From Candidatus Methanomethylophilaceae archaeon (GTDB lineage Archaea; Thermoplasmatota; Thermoplasmata; Methanomassiliicoccales; Methanomethylophilaceae), in assembly GCA_944320485.1 (NCBI GenBank), contig CALUHQ010000071.1, forward strand, positions 1 through 33,457: a DNA stretch of 33,457 nucleotides, given 5' to 3'. The notes below the pieces were generated by a model, which made no database searches, was not told the DNA's origin, and saw only the letters and a list, made by a program, of their open reading frames with translations. Position numbers and translations under genes: made by a program. This document shows, piece after piece, positions 9,054 to 16,469 of this stretch (position 1 is the first letter of the stretch; every line of letters starts with the position of its first letter).

Positions 9054-9404
9054 TCAGAGGTCCAGGAGCTCCTTCTTCTTCCTCTCGAACTCCTCCTCGG
9101 TGATGATGCCCTCGTCGAGCAGTTCCTTGTACTTCATCACCTCGGCGAACTTGTCCTGCTTCTTGGCGGTGGGGACGTCGAACGGAAGGCTCACGGGGAC
9201 CGGGACCGGCGTGTACTTGCGGGCATCGGCAACGACCTCCTTCTGGCGTGTGATCTTCTCCAGCTCGGGCCCGGTCATCTGGTCCTTCTAGGCGTACAGG
9301 TTGGGGCTGAGCCTGTCGAGGCAGCCCCCGCAGATGAAGCCGTCCTTCACCCTGGTCTTGATGAGGTGGATCTTCCTACCGCACATAGCGCACATTTCGG
9401 CCAT
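9054..9404 (-). CDS. Zinc-ribbon (DUF4428-like) plus SHOCT protein with in-frame TAG, possible pyrrolysine protein
   Basis: Read from ATG 9404, the frame begins MAEMCAMCGRKIHLI and continues to GFICGGCLDRL, so CxxC...CxxC forms a small zinc ribbon typical of DUF4428. Codon 39 is TAG (9290-9288). The same frame goes on for 77 codons to TGA at 9056-9054, ending in a SHOCT motif (KYKELLDEGIITEEEFERKKKELL). Zinc ribbon plus SHOCT is a known arrangement of one protein, so the TAG lies inside a single gene rather than between two. This organism decodes UAG as pyrrolysine, so a 116-residue Pyl protein is possible. Alternatives are a nonsense mutation, or a 38-residue ribbon followed by separate initiation at ATG 9278, which has AAGGA four bases before it. 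Function is unknown. Confidence 0.6.
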
Positions 9405-9642
9405 CTTTATCGGGGGTGGATTCGACATGCACCATCTTAACTGTTGCCTATCCGTCTATCGGCGATGCAGAACGGTATCATCCAATCGCCTCATGTGATT
9501 TCACCGGTATCGTCGAACCATGATGAGATAGGATGAAATACATCGATATTCAATGATGATATCGCTATTACAATAGATATTAATCTAATGATAATAGATA
9601 TTTCTAGACAAATGAATAATACTTATGAATGAGTGGTGACAT
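9405..9642. other. AT-rich intergenic region, no gene seen
   Basis: Between the zinc-ribbon gene and the small ORF I find no supported coding region. From about 9520 the base composition turns strongly AT-rich, with three GATATT copies and a TATA-like stretch near 9617-9626, consistent with a promoter region for the small transcript downstream. Confidence 0.5.
9545..9602. repeat. GATATT repeats in AT-rich control region
   Basis: GATATT occurs at 9545-9550, 9576-9581 and 9597-9602. The last two are part of a longer direct repeat AATAGATATT (9572-9581 and 9593-9602), spaced exactly 21 bases, two helical turns, so a protein could bind both from one face. The role is inferred from position only. 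Confidence 0.4.
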
Positions 9643-9750
9643 ATGGTACCAGAAAGGAAACTCCCGTACGATCTCGGAGAACCTGGATCGCCGTGGGCCA
9701 TGTGGTTGGAAACATCGGACAGCATCCAATCCAACTCCAGACGACGTTGA
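9643..9750 (+). CDS. Possible 35-residue small protein (or the body of a small RNA)
   Basis: ATG 9643 opens a 35-codon frame ending with TGA at 9748-9750; the product starts MVPERKLPYDLGEPG and ends in three arginines. GGTGA lies three bases upstream and a TATA-like AATACTTATG about 20-25 bases upstream, so a leaderless message is also possible. The stop overlaps the first arm of a terminator hairpin, giving a compact promoter-ORF-terminator unit. No family is recognised. The alternative is a non-coding RNA of about 130 bases that happens to have an open frame. Confidence 0.4.
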   Translation: MVPERKLPYDLGEPGSPWAMWLETSDSIQSNSRRR

Positions 9751-9772
9751 TGGATTAACGTCGTTATTTTTT
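9741..9772 (+). terminator. Hairpin plus U-run ending the small transcript
   Basis: ACGACGTT at 9741-9748 pairs perfectly with AACGTCGT at 9757-9764 over an 8-base loop and is followed at once by TATTTTTTA. This is the most classical intrinsic-type terminator in the window; archaeal polymerase also stops on such U-runs. Confidence 0.6.
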
Positions 9773-9788
9773 ACAGAGTATGATTTTT

Positions 9789-9843
9789 GATGGATATAGA
9801 ATCCATCCTGACTCTAATTTTATTGTAATAAAAGAACTAAATT
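9789..9843 (+). promoter_or_regulatory. Candidate methylamine control module, copy A
   Basis: An inverted repeat GATGGAT (9789-9795) / ATCCATC (9801-9807) is followed by CTAATTTT (9814-9821) and ACTAAATT (9836-9843). The same two octamers in the same order, again preceded by a GATGGAT-type inverted repeat, occur at 12281-12356 before the other corrinoid-protein gene. Shared by the two operons and absent elsewhere as far as I read, it looks like a common regulator site. Confidence 0.45.
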
Positions 9844-10010
9844 GAGGATGGATGCAACATATCTAGGTTGGATGAAAGGCTTAAATACAATCCCGTGAAG
9901 AAAGCCGTGATTCCGAATCGGATGAACGAAGCTCTTGACAGCGTCGACCTTGGCCCTCTACAACTTTACTCGACCGATGTATGGATGTTTTCGGGCAGGA
10001 ATGTTCATCC

Positions 10011-10069
10011 TTTATATACTGACTTCTTCGATTTGTTCATCATGCCCGCCCGAAAAGGCAGGAGGGCAT
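10011..10069 (+). promoter_or_regulatory. Promoter and ribosome-site hairpin of the corrinoid protein/Rh operon
   Basis: TTTATATA at 10011-10018 is a good TATA box; a start near 10040 would leave a leader of about 30 bases. In that leader ATGCCC (10042-10047) pairs with GGGCAT (10064-10069), with inner GCC/GGC pairs, so the GGAGG ribosome site (10061-10065) is partly enclosed. A second TATA-like TTAAATAC at 9881-9888 could give a longer transcript. Confidence 0.55.
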
Positions 10070-10768
10070 ATGTCTGCGAACGAACCCATACTGCATAACC
10101 TGAAGAAGTCCGTTGAAACGTGGGACTACGACCTGATGGAGAGGAGCGTAGCTGACGCCCTGTCCGCCGGGATTCCGTCCGACGTTATTGTGTCTCAGGG
10201 ACTTGGGAAGGGTATGGAGACCATCAGCGACCTGTTCAACGAAGGCAGAATCTACCTCCCGCAGGTGCTCATGGCTTCGAGGACGATGGAAGGGGCACTC
10301 GAGCTCCTCCGTCCGCAGATGGAGGCGAACGACCACGTGTACCGTGGTACGATCGTCATGGGATCCGTTCAAGGGGATATACACGAGATCGGCAAGAACG
10401 TGTGCTGCGCCATGCTACGCGGGGCGGGGTACCGTGTGATCGACCTCGGACCGGATGTATCCCCTTATAAATTCGTAGAGGCGGCGAAGGAGTACGGGGC
10501 CAACATCGTTGGCGGCTCCGCTCTGATGACCACCACCCTGATTATGCAGGAGAAGATGGTCAAGACTACCAGGGAGGACGGGTGTCCCGTCTTTCTGATA
10601 TTCGGAGGGGCACCCTGCACTCCGGAATGGGTCGAGAAGATCGGAGGGGACGGATACTCCGCCTCCGGCGCGGAGATCGTCAAGCTCGTCAAGAGCCTGA
10701 TGGACTCCGACGAGACCCACTCAACGTCTCTGCGTGAACCTGTACACAGTACAGGAGGGGATTCATAA
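10070..10768 (+). CDS. mtmC: Monomethylamine corrinoid protein MtmC paralog
   Basis: A 232-residue methyltransferase-associated corrinoid protein: an N-terminal four-helix cap (to about residue 85) and a C-terminal B12-binding Rossmann domain. The lower-ligand motif DxHxxG is seen as QGDIHEIGKN, followed by GSALMTTT and FGGAP typical of MtmC/MtbC/MttC. It carries the methyl group between MtmB and the CoM methylase. The start at 10070 has GGAGG five bases upstream; a longer open frame to 9935 crosses the TATA box and is rejected. It resembles the MtmC at 12613 closely but has a tail of about 20 polar residues. It is joined by a TAATG overlap to the Rh transporter, not to a methyltransferase, so which methylamine it serves is inferred from similarity to the mtmB-linked copy. 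Confidence 0.85.
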   Translation: MSANEPILHNLKKSVETWDYDLMERSVADALSAGIPSDVIVSQGLGKGMETISDLFNEGRIYLPQVLMASRTMEGALELLRPQMEANDHVYRGTIVMGSVQGDIHEIGKNVCCAMLRGAGYRVIDLGPDVSPYKFVEAAKEYGANIVGGSALMTTTLIMQEKMVKTTREDGCPVFLIFGGAPCTPEWVEKIGGDGYSASGAEIVKLVKSLMDSDETHSTSLREPVHSTGGDS

Positions 10769-12042
10769 TGGAGACATCTAACAAGAAAATCTCGTATCTG
10801 GTCCTCTTCATCGTGCTCGTCATCATCGGCGCAGCTCTGCTCGCCATGGAGGGAGTGGACTTCATCTCTCTCTTCGTTGACTATGGGACGATCGCGACTG
10901 GAAGTGACCTCGTCGCTGAGGAGACTCAGTTCGGAAAGAATCTTGACGTTTGGTTCATGCTGATGCTCGTCGCATTCCTGATGATTTTCATCAAGAAGTA
11001 CGAGTGGGGTGTGGCCCTGGCCGTCCTGCTCTCCGCAGCCGCCAGCTTCGTAGTCTACCTGGGAATCATGGACTTCTACTTCGAGGCCCCCTGGAACCAG
11101 GTCCTGCTGATCAAGGCCGTCGTTTGCGCCATCACCCTGGTCATCGCCATCGGTGTGTTCCTCGGAACGGTGAAGATGTGGCAGTACCTGCTCGTCGGAG
11201 TCGGGTTCGCCATATTCTATGCGTTCCTCGAGTGGCTCATCGTCGGAGTTCCTGCAGTCGGAATCGACCCTGGATTCATGATTGGTGAGTCCGCCGCCGT
11301 TGACAGTGGAGGATCCATCCTGGTCCACATGTGCGCTGCTTACTTCGGTATCGGATGCGCCCTGGGAATCAGGGAGAAGCGTGCCTTCGACGAGCCGATG
11401 TACACCACCACGCACAGCGTGACGTTCGTCTGGCTGGCCAGTATGCTCCTGTGGATGCTCTGGCCCTCCTTCGTGTGCTCCCAGCTCCCCCTCGAGCAGG
11501 TCACCTGGGGAACCATCACCTGCTACATGGCTGGAATCGGATCAGTCATCACCGCCTACCTCGTCTGCATGTACTGCCAGGGCAAGGTCAACCCCCTGAC
11601 CTACACCTACGCCATGCTGTGCGGTCCCGTCGCCATCGGAGCGCCTCTGCTCCTCGTCGGCCCGTGGGGCGCACTGCTCATCGGTATCATCGCCGGTGGC
11701 GTGTCCGCCCTGTGCTTCATCTACCTGCAGCCCGTGTTCTGCAAGAAGCTCGGAATCCTCGATGTCATGGGTGTCCACAACCTGCACGGTGTCGGTGGAT
11801 GGATGGGTGCGATCTTCGCCACCATCATCATCCTCGCCGGAGGCGGAACCGGTGGAACCGACGCCGCCATCGCCACCATCGCTATGGCCGTCATCACCTG
11901 TGTCCTCGCCATCGTGGCCGGTGCCATCATGGGTGTCATCATGAAGTTCACCCGCGGCGAGATCGACGGATTCGCTACCGACGACGTGGACTTCATCAAG
12001 AACGAGGAGCCCGTCGAGGAAGCGGCACCCGCAGCTCAGTGA
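10768..12042 (+). CDS. Rh-type ammonium/methylammonium transporter (Amt/Rh family)
   Basis: A 424-residue membrane protein with about eleven or twelve hydrophobic helices and an acidic, alanine-rich cytoplasmic tail. Several segments are closer to Rhesus-type channels than to bacterial Amt: LDVWFMLMLVAFLMIFIKKY, LVHMCAAYFGIGCAL, LLWMLWPSF and MGVHNLHGVGGWMG. The pore histidines are likely H187 and H337 or H340. Rh proteins conduct NH3/NH4+ and often methylammonium (family knowledge). It starts on the stop codon of the corrinoid gene (TAATG) so the two are co-translated, pointing to a role in taking up methylammonium or removing ammonium set free by demethylation. AAACCCCTT is repeated at 12052-12060 and 12064-12072 just after the stop. 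Confidence 0.85.
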   Translation: METSNKKISYLVLFIVLVIIGAALLAMEGVDFISLFVDYGTIATGSDLVAEETQFGKNLDVWFMLMLVAFLMIFIKKYEWGVALAVLLSAAASFVVYLGIMDFYFEAPWNQVLLIKAVVCAITLVIAIGVFLGTVKMWQYLLVGVGFAIFYAFLEWLIVGVPAVGIDPGFMIGESAAVDSGGSILVHMCAAYFGIGCALGIREKRAFDEPMYTTTHSVTFVWLASMLLWMLWPSFVCSQLPLEQVTWGTITCYMAGIGSVITAYLVCMYCQGKVNPLTYTYAMLCGPVAIGAPLLLVGPWGALLIGIIAGGVSALCFIYLQPVFCKKLGILDVMGVHNLHGVGGWMGAIFATIIILAGGGTGGTDAAIATIAMAVITCVLAIVAGAIMGVIMKFTRGEIDGFATDDVDFIKNEEPVEEAAPAAQ

Positions 12043-12280
12043 TGATCACTCAAACCCCTTCCCAAACCCCTTACAAACGACTTCTCGCCTTTCTTCCATA
12101 CTGATTCCCATCAATGCCCGAACCTCGGCGGGACATCGGACGAGACGTTCCATCACCGACCTGAAGATGCATCATGGATCCCGACATCCGGTCGATGGAT
12201 ACCATCGTACTGACATCATTCCGGGCACCCGGCGGAGCCGGCGTGAATCCTGCCAAATCCGCGCGAAAACGCTGGAATCC

Positions 12281-12359
12281 CATCCATTTAAGGGATGGAT
12301 GAAATGATTTTAGCGTCAACCTACCTAATTTTGTATATTGTAGGAATGACTAAATTAGT
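12281..12359 (+). promoter_or_regulatory. Candidate methylamine control module, copy B
   Basis: An inverted repeat CATCCAT (12281-12287) / ATGGATG (12295-12301) is followed by CTAATTTT (12325-12332) and ACTAAATT (12349-12356); the latter is part of the palindrome ACTAAATTAGT (12349-12359). It is the counterpart of 9789-9843, about 260 bases before the start codon, compared with about 230 there. Confidence 0.45.
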
Positions 12360-12538
12360 TAGATACGATTGCATTAAATAGAATGGCAAAATGACTCGAA
12401 TTCTGGCAACAGTAAACTTTAAATATAGTCAAATGACAAAAAAATGCATGATAGAAATATTTAAATATTGATTGATAACAGAATCCATCAAAAACCAAAA
12501 TCATTATATATTGATGAGTTGGATGTATTGATTGCAGT

Positions 12539-12603
12539 CCGCGAGAATACCCGCGGCCCGAGAAAGACGGAAACTGCGCTGCCCAACGGGCAGATAAAGG
12601 AGG
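12539..12603 (+). promoter_or_regulatory. Structured leader and ribosome site of mtmC
   Basis: Two leader hairpins precede the gene: CCGCG (12539-12543) with CGCGG (12552-12556), and CTGCCC (12579-12584) with GGGCAG (12588-12593) around a three-base loop. The strong AGGAGG ribosome site at 12598-12603 follows five bases later and is left exposed. Confidence 0.5.
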
Positions 12604-12612
12604 AAACGAAAT

Positions 12613-13248
12613 ATGTCTAACGAGCAGATTCTTGCGGACCTGAAAAAGTCCGTAGAGACCTGGGACATCAAACTGGCCCAGACAGCAACACAGGCCGCCA
12701 TCGACGCCAAGATCGACATCTCGACCATCATCGGAGACGGACTCGGAAAGGGAATGGAGGTCATCGGAGACAGGTTCGACAAAGCCGAGATCTACCTCCC
12801 CCAGGTCGTCGCAGCTTCCAAGACCATGGAGGCCGCCCTCAAGATCCTCGAGCCCCTCATGACCGCCGGTGCCGGAGGAATGAAGGGAACCGTCATCATG
12901 GGAACCGTCGAGGGAGACATCCACGAGATCGGAAAGAACGTCTGCTGCGCCATGCTCCGCGGTGCCGGATACAAGGTCATCGACCTCGGACCCGATGTAA
13001 CCGCCATGGACTTCGTCGACGCCGCTGACGAGAACGAGGCCCAGATCATCGGAGGATCCGCCCTCATGACCACCACTCTGGAGTCCCAGAGGGAAGTCGT
13101 CGAGACCGTCAAGGAGATGGAGGCCCCCTACAAGTGCATCTTCGGAGGAGCTCCCTGCAGCCAGGCCTGGTGCGACGAGATCGGCGCCGACGGCTACTCC
13201 GAGACCGCGAACGAGATCATCGAGCTGGTCAACAAGCTCGTCGCCTGA
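12613..13248 (+). CDS. mtmC: Monomethylamine corrinoid protein MtmC
   Basis: A 211-residue corrinoid protein, the usual MtmC length, with helical cap and B12-binding domain. The cobalt-ligand motif appears as EGDIHEIGKN (DxHxxG), followed by DLGPDV, GGSALMTTT and FGGAPCSQAW. It accepts the methyl group of monomethylamine from MtmB and passes it to the CoM methyltransferase. It is the first gene of the mtmC-mtmB1 unit, with an AGGAGG ribosome site nine bases before the ATG and only 11 bases between its stop and mtmB1. The very high content of preferred codons (ATC, GTC, GCC) suggests strong expression. Confidence 0.92.
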   Translation: MSNEQILADLKKSVETWDIKLAQTATQAAIDAKIDISTIIGDGLGKGMEVIGDRFDKAEIYLPQVVAASKTMEAALKILEPLMTAGAGGMKGTVIMGTVEGDIHEIGKNVCCAMLRGAGYKVIDLGPDVTAMDFVDAADENEAQIIGGSALMTTTLESQREVVETVKEMEAPYKCIFGGAPCSQAWCDEIGADGYSETANEIIELVNKLVA

Positions 13249-13259
13249 AGGTGATTCAA

Positions 13260-14648
13260 ATGGCAGCAACAAGAGCACTGACAATCCCGGATGTCTACGA
13301 CAGGTTCGTAAAGGGAAAGAAGGTCTCTGTCGAGGAGTGGGACTACAAGATCACCCCCGGCAACCTGACCGCTCTGAAAGAGAAGTACAACATCAAGTTC
13401 GAGCCCGACCAGATCGTCCCCGAGGACAAGGACCTCTGCAACAGGCTGTTCCAGGCCGGACTTGAGATGCTGGTCACCACCGGATACTACAACCAGGACC
13501 TGGGCCGCGTCATGCACGTGACCGAGGAGGAAGTCTGGGAGGGAATCCGCAAGACCCCCACCAAGCTGGAGTTCGGAGAGAACAAGGACAAGGCCAGGTT
13601 CTACCCCAGGCACGGCAACTCCAACGTCAAGCCGGTCATCCAGGGAGGACCCACTGGATCCCCCATCTCCGAGGACGTCTTCGTCCAGGTCATGCAGTCC
13701 TACGCCCAGGAGGGTATCGTCGACACCATCGTGAACGGTGTCATGACCACCATCGAGGGCCACCCTGCCAAGACCAAGACCCCCTACGAGATCCGTGCCA
13801 CCATGGCGGAGCTCAGGGCTGTCAAAGAGGCACGTGTCAGGGCCGCCAGGCCCGGCATGGGTGTTTAGGGACCCGAGACGCCCCTGTCCGAGGCAGGGCG
13901 TCTCTGCGCTGACCTTCCCAACGCTGGACACGGAATCAACGACGCTCACGAGTGCTCCCAGCTGAACGAGCTGAAGATCGACATGACCGGTCTGAACATG
14001 CTCGCCGGATGGACCACCGTCGGCGACATGATCATGATCGAGCAGATGCCCATCTTCGGAGGATACACCGGTGGAATCGAGGAGACCGCCATCTGTGACG
14101 TCGCCACCACCCTGGGATCCTTCGCCTGCTTCAGCGGAAACTTCCACCTCGACGGACCTATCCACATCAGGTGGGGAGTCACGACCGCCAAAGAGACCCT
14201 GCAGGTCGCCGCCTACGCCGCCGCAGCTATCGACCAGAACACCGACCTCCTGCTGGCCAACCAGTACTACCCCATGGCTGGACCCTGCACCGAGATGTGT
14301 CTGCTCGAGACCGCCGCCCAGGCTATCGTCGACACCGCTTCCGGAAGGGAGCTCCTGTCTGGATCCGCTGCCGCCAAGGGAGTCGTCCAGGACAAGACCA
14401 CCGGAATGGAAGCCAGGATCATGGGAGTCGCCTCCGAGGCTACCTGTGGCATGAAGATCTCCGATGTCAACGAGATCCTCAACAAGCTGGTGCCCTCCTA
14501 CGAGTGCAACTACACCAACGCCCCTGCCGGCAAGACCTTCCAGGAGTGCTACGACGTCAAGACCGTCAAGCCCACCAAGGAGTACCTCGAGGTCTACGAC
14601 AAGGCCGTTGCCCAGCTCAAGGACTTCGGTCTCGACATCAAGCACTAA
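13260..14648 (+). CDS. mtmB: Monomethylamine methyltransferase MtmB (pyrrolysine-containing), copy 1
   Basis: Reading through the in-frame TAG at 13866-13868 gives 462 residues, the normal MtmB length, with pyrrolysine at residue 203. The flanking sequence RPGMGV-Pyl-GPETPLS matches the MtmB signature, and both halves match along their length (GGPTGSPISEDVF before, QLNELKIDM, FGGYTGGIEET, HLDGPIHIRWG and FQECYDVKTVKPT after). It fits MtmB rather than the dimethyl- or trimethylamine enzymes MtbB and MttB, which are unrelated in sequence. The enzyme binds monomethylamine through pyrrolysine and methylates Co(I)-MtmC, releasing ammonia. ATG 13260 is preceded by AAGGTGAT, 11 bases after mtmC. Confidence 0.95.
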
Positions 14649-14685
14649 ACGCGCTAACGAAAACTATCTCCCGAAAACCCATTAA

Positions 14686-14713
14686 GAGGAGGGGGACGAC
14701 ACACCCCCTTCTC
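14686..14713 (+). terminator. Hairpin after mtmB1
   Basis: GAGGAGGGGG at 14686-14695 pairs with CCCCCTTCTC at 14704-14713 (one G-U pair), eight-base loop, 37 bases after the mtmB1 stop. It is the first of three successive structures between the two mtmB genes. Confidence 0.5.
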
Positions 14714-14809
14714 TGCCCTTGACCTCCTCACATCCGGTCGGAGGGAGAGGGCAACAATACAAGAGCCCCCGCCAAAATTCGCCTGTATTTTCCTCCTTCT
14801 GGCGGGGGC
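14714..14809 (+). terminator. Two further hairpins between mtmB1 and mtmB2
   Basis: TGCCCT at 14714-14719 and AGGGCA at 14748-14753, with inner CCTCC/GGAGG, form an imperfect stem. Then GCCCCCGCC at 14765-14773 pairs perfectly with GGCGGGGGC at 14801-14809 over a pyrimidine-rich loop of 27 bases. They may end the mtmC-mtmB1 message or stabilise its 3' end. Confidence 0.4.
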
Positions 14810-14817
14810 GAACTCCG

Positions 14818-14828
14818 TATATCTTTAA
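14818..14828 (+). promoter_or_regulatory. Probable own promoter of mtmB2
   Basis: TATATCTTTAA at 14818-14828 lies directly after the last hairpin and 30-40 bases before ATG 14858, where GTGA serves as a weak ribosome site. This suggests that mtmB2 is expressed apart from mtmC-mtmB1. Confidence 0.45.
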
Positions 14829-14857
14829 CCTATTTCAAAACATCCAGAAGTGAGCAG

Positions 14858-16237
14858 ATGACAGCCCGGAATTACATCGACGTCTACGAGACCTATGACA
14901 GGTTCGCCGAGGGGAAGAAGGTATCCGAGAAGGAATGGGACTACACGATCATACCCCGCAACGCCCAGATGATGAAGGAGCGCTACGAGATAGACTTCGG
15001 CAGGACCATACTGCCCACCGACCAGGACCTCGTGGACAGGCTGTTCATCGCCGGCGTCGACATGCTGATCACCACCGGGATCTTCAACCCGGACCTCGGC
15101 ACCGCGCTGTCCATCGAGGAGGACGAGATATACGAGGGGCTCAAGATGGCCCCCAAGAAGCTCAAGCTCGGGAGGGGCAAGGACAAGTGCTCCTGCAAGG
15201 CCCGCAGGGGGAACACCCTCAGGAAGCCAGTCATCCAGGGAGGACCGACCGGTGCGCCGGTGTCGGAGGGCATATTCACCCAGATGATCGAGTCCTACGC
15301 CCAGGAGCCCACCGTGGACACCATCGTCAGCGGTGTCCTGAACACGGTGGACGGGCATCCCGCGTCCACGAACACCCCATGGGAGATCAAGGCCACCATG
15401 GCCGAGGTCAGGTACAACCGCGAGGCCACCCGCAGGGCCGGCCGCCCAGGGATGTGCATATAGGGACCACAGACCCCGCTGTCCGCCACCGGACGTCTCG
15501 CCTCCGGTCTCGGCGACGAGGGCCTGAAGTGGTTCGACTCCCACGAGTGCTCCCAGTTGAACGAGCTGAAGATGGACATGTCCGGACTGAACATGCTGGC
15601 CGGATGGCACGGTGCGGGCGACATCATCATGATCGAGCAAATGCCCATAATGGGCGGGTACACTGGAGGCCCGGAGGAGACGGCCATATGCGACGTCGCC
15701 GCCACCATTGCCTCGTTCGCCCTCTTCAACTGCGACATCCATCTGGACGGACCCATCCACATCAGGTGGGGCACCACGACGACCAGGGAGACCCTCCAGG
15801 TGGCCGCCCACACGGCCATGGCCCTGGACTACAACACGGACCTCCTGCTCGGGAACCAGTACTACACCCTGGCAGGACCGTGCACCGAGATGTGCCTGCT
15901 GGAGACCGCCGCGCAGGCCCTGGTGGACACCGCCTCCGGAAGGGAGCTGCTGTCCGGGGTCGCCTCATCCAAGGGGACGGTCCAGGACAAGACGACCCCC
16001 ATGGAGGCGAGGATCATGGGCGAGGCGTCCATGGCGGCGTGCGGCATGAGCATCCCCGAGATCAACAGGATCGTGGACAACATAGTGTCGAGGTACGAGG
16101 GCAACTACCTGCATCCCCCGACGGGCAAGCGCTTCCAGGAGTGCTACAACATCCACGACCTCGTCCCCAGCGACGAGTACCTGGAGACCTACGACAGCGC
16201 CCTGCGCATACTGTCCGACTGCGGCATCGACTTCTGA
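14858..16237 (+). CDS. mtmB: Monomethylamine methyltransferase MtmB paralog (pyrrolysine-containing), copy 2
   Basis: Reading through TAG at 15461-15463 gives 459 residues with pyrrolysine at residue 202. The protein is full length and similar to copy 1 throughout (GGPTGAPVSEGIF, QLNELKMDM, MGGYTGGPEET, HLDGPIHIRWG, FQECYNIHDL). The Pyl environment differs: copy 1 reads MGV-Pyl-GPET, this copy reads MCI-Pyl-GPQT, so a Gly is Cys and a Glu next to Pyl is Gln. It has no corrinoid gene beside it and appears to have its own promoter, and uses more ATA and AGG codons than copy 1. It may be a lower-expressed isozyme or have shifted substrate; which is not decidable here. Confidence 0.9.
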
Positions 16238-16431
16238 TCCGGGCTGGATGATTCATACCTGGCCCTGCAAAGTGCCAGATGTCCGAAACCACTTCCCGTT
16301 TCCTTCTGAAAAATGTACCTTCAGCCACCAATATTTATTAATTTCCCGAATGTATCCCCCTTTCGTCGGTAAGGCATGGTCCATACCGTCAGAAAACCCC
16401 CGACTCGGGATGTCTGGCTCATGCTTCGGCA

Positions 16432-16447
16432 ATCATTTAATAATGAT
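16432..16447 (+). promoter_or_regulatory. pylT promoter with inverted repeat over the TATA box
   Basis: TTTAATAA at about 16436-16443 lies 27-34 bases before the tRNA 5' end, a normal archaeal distance. It is enclosed by ATCATT (16432-16437) and AATGAT (16442-16447), an inverted repeat that could be an operator. A second TATA-like TTTATTAA lies at 16334-16341. Confidence 0.5.
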
Positions 16448-16469
16448 GAGCCTGCTAACATTTTGCAGT

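Larger units (their letters stand above)
12043..12612 (+). promoter_or_regulatory. 570-base control region upstream of mtmC-mtmB1
   Basis: No gene is seen. The first half is GC-rich and contains a small inverted repeat CGATGG/CCATCG around 12193-12207. From about 12300 to 12530 it is strongly AT-rich with TATA-like sequences near 12416, 12456 and 12505. The last, TATATAT at 12505-12511, followed by a start near 12533, fits best and leaves a leader of about 80 bases. Long AT-rich upstream regions are usual for strongly regulated methylotrophic operons. Confidence 0.55.

Noticed and set aside
9935..10069. N-terminal extension of the first corrinoid protein
   Set aside because: The extension runs through the TATA box and leader hairpin; ATG 10070 has GGAGG and gives the family length.
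13866..13868. TAG in mtmB1 (and 15461-15463 in mtmB2) as a sign of pseudogenes
   Set aside because: The frame and family similarity continue on both sides, the position is that of pyrrolysine in MtmB, and the decoding machinery is encoded next to the genes.
13260..16237. The methyltransferases as dimethylamine (MtbB) enzymes
   Set aside because: The Pyl-flanking RPGMGV-Pyl-GPET and the whole length match MtmB; MtbB and MttB have unrelated sequences.
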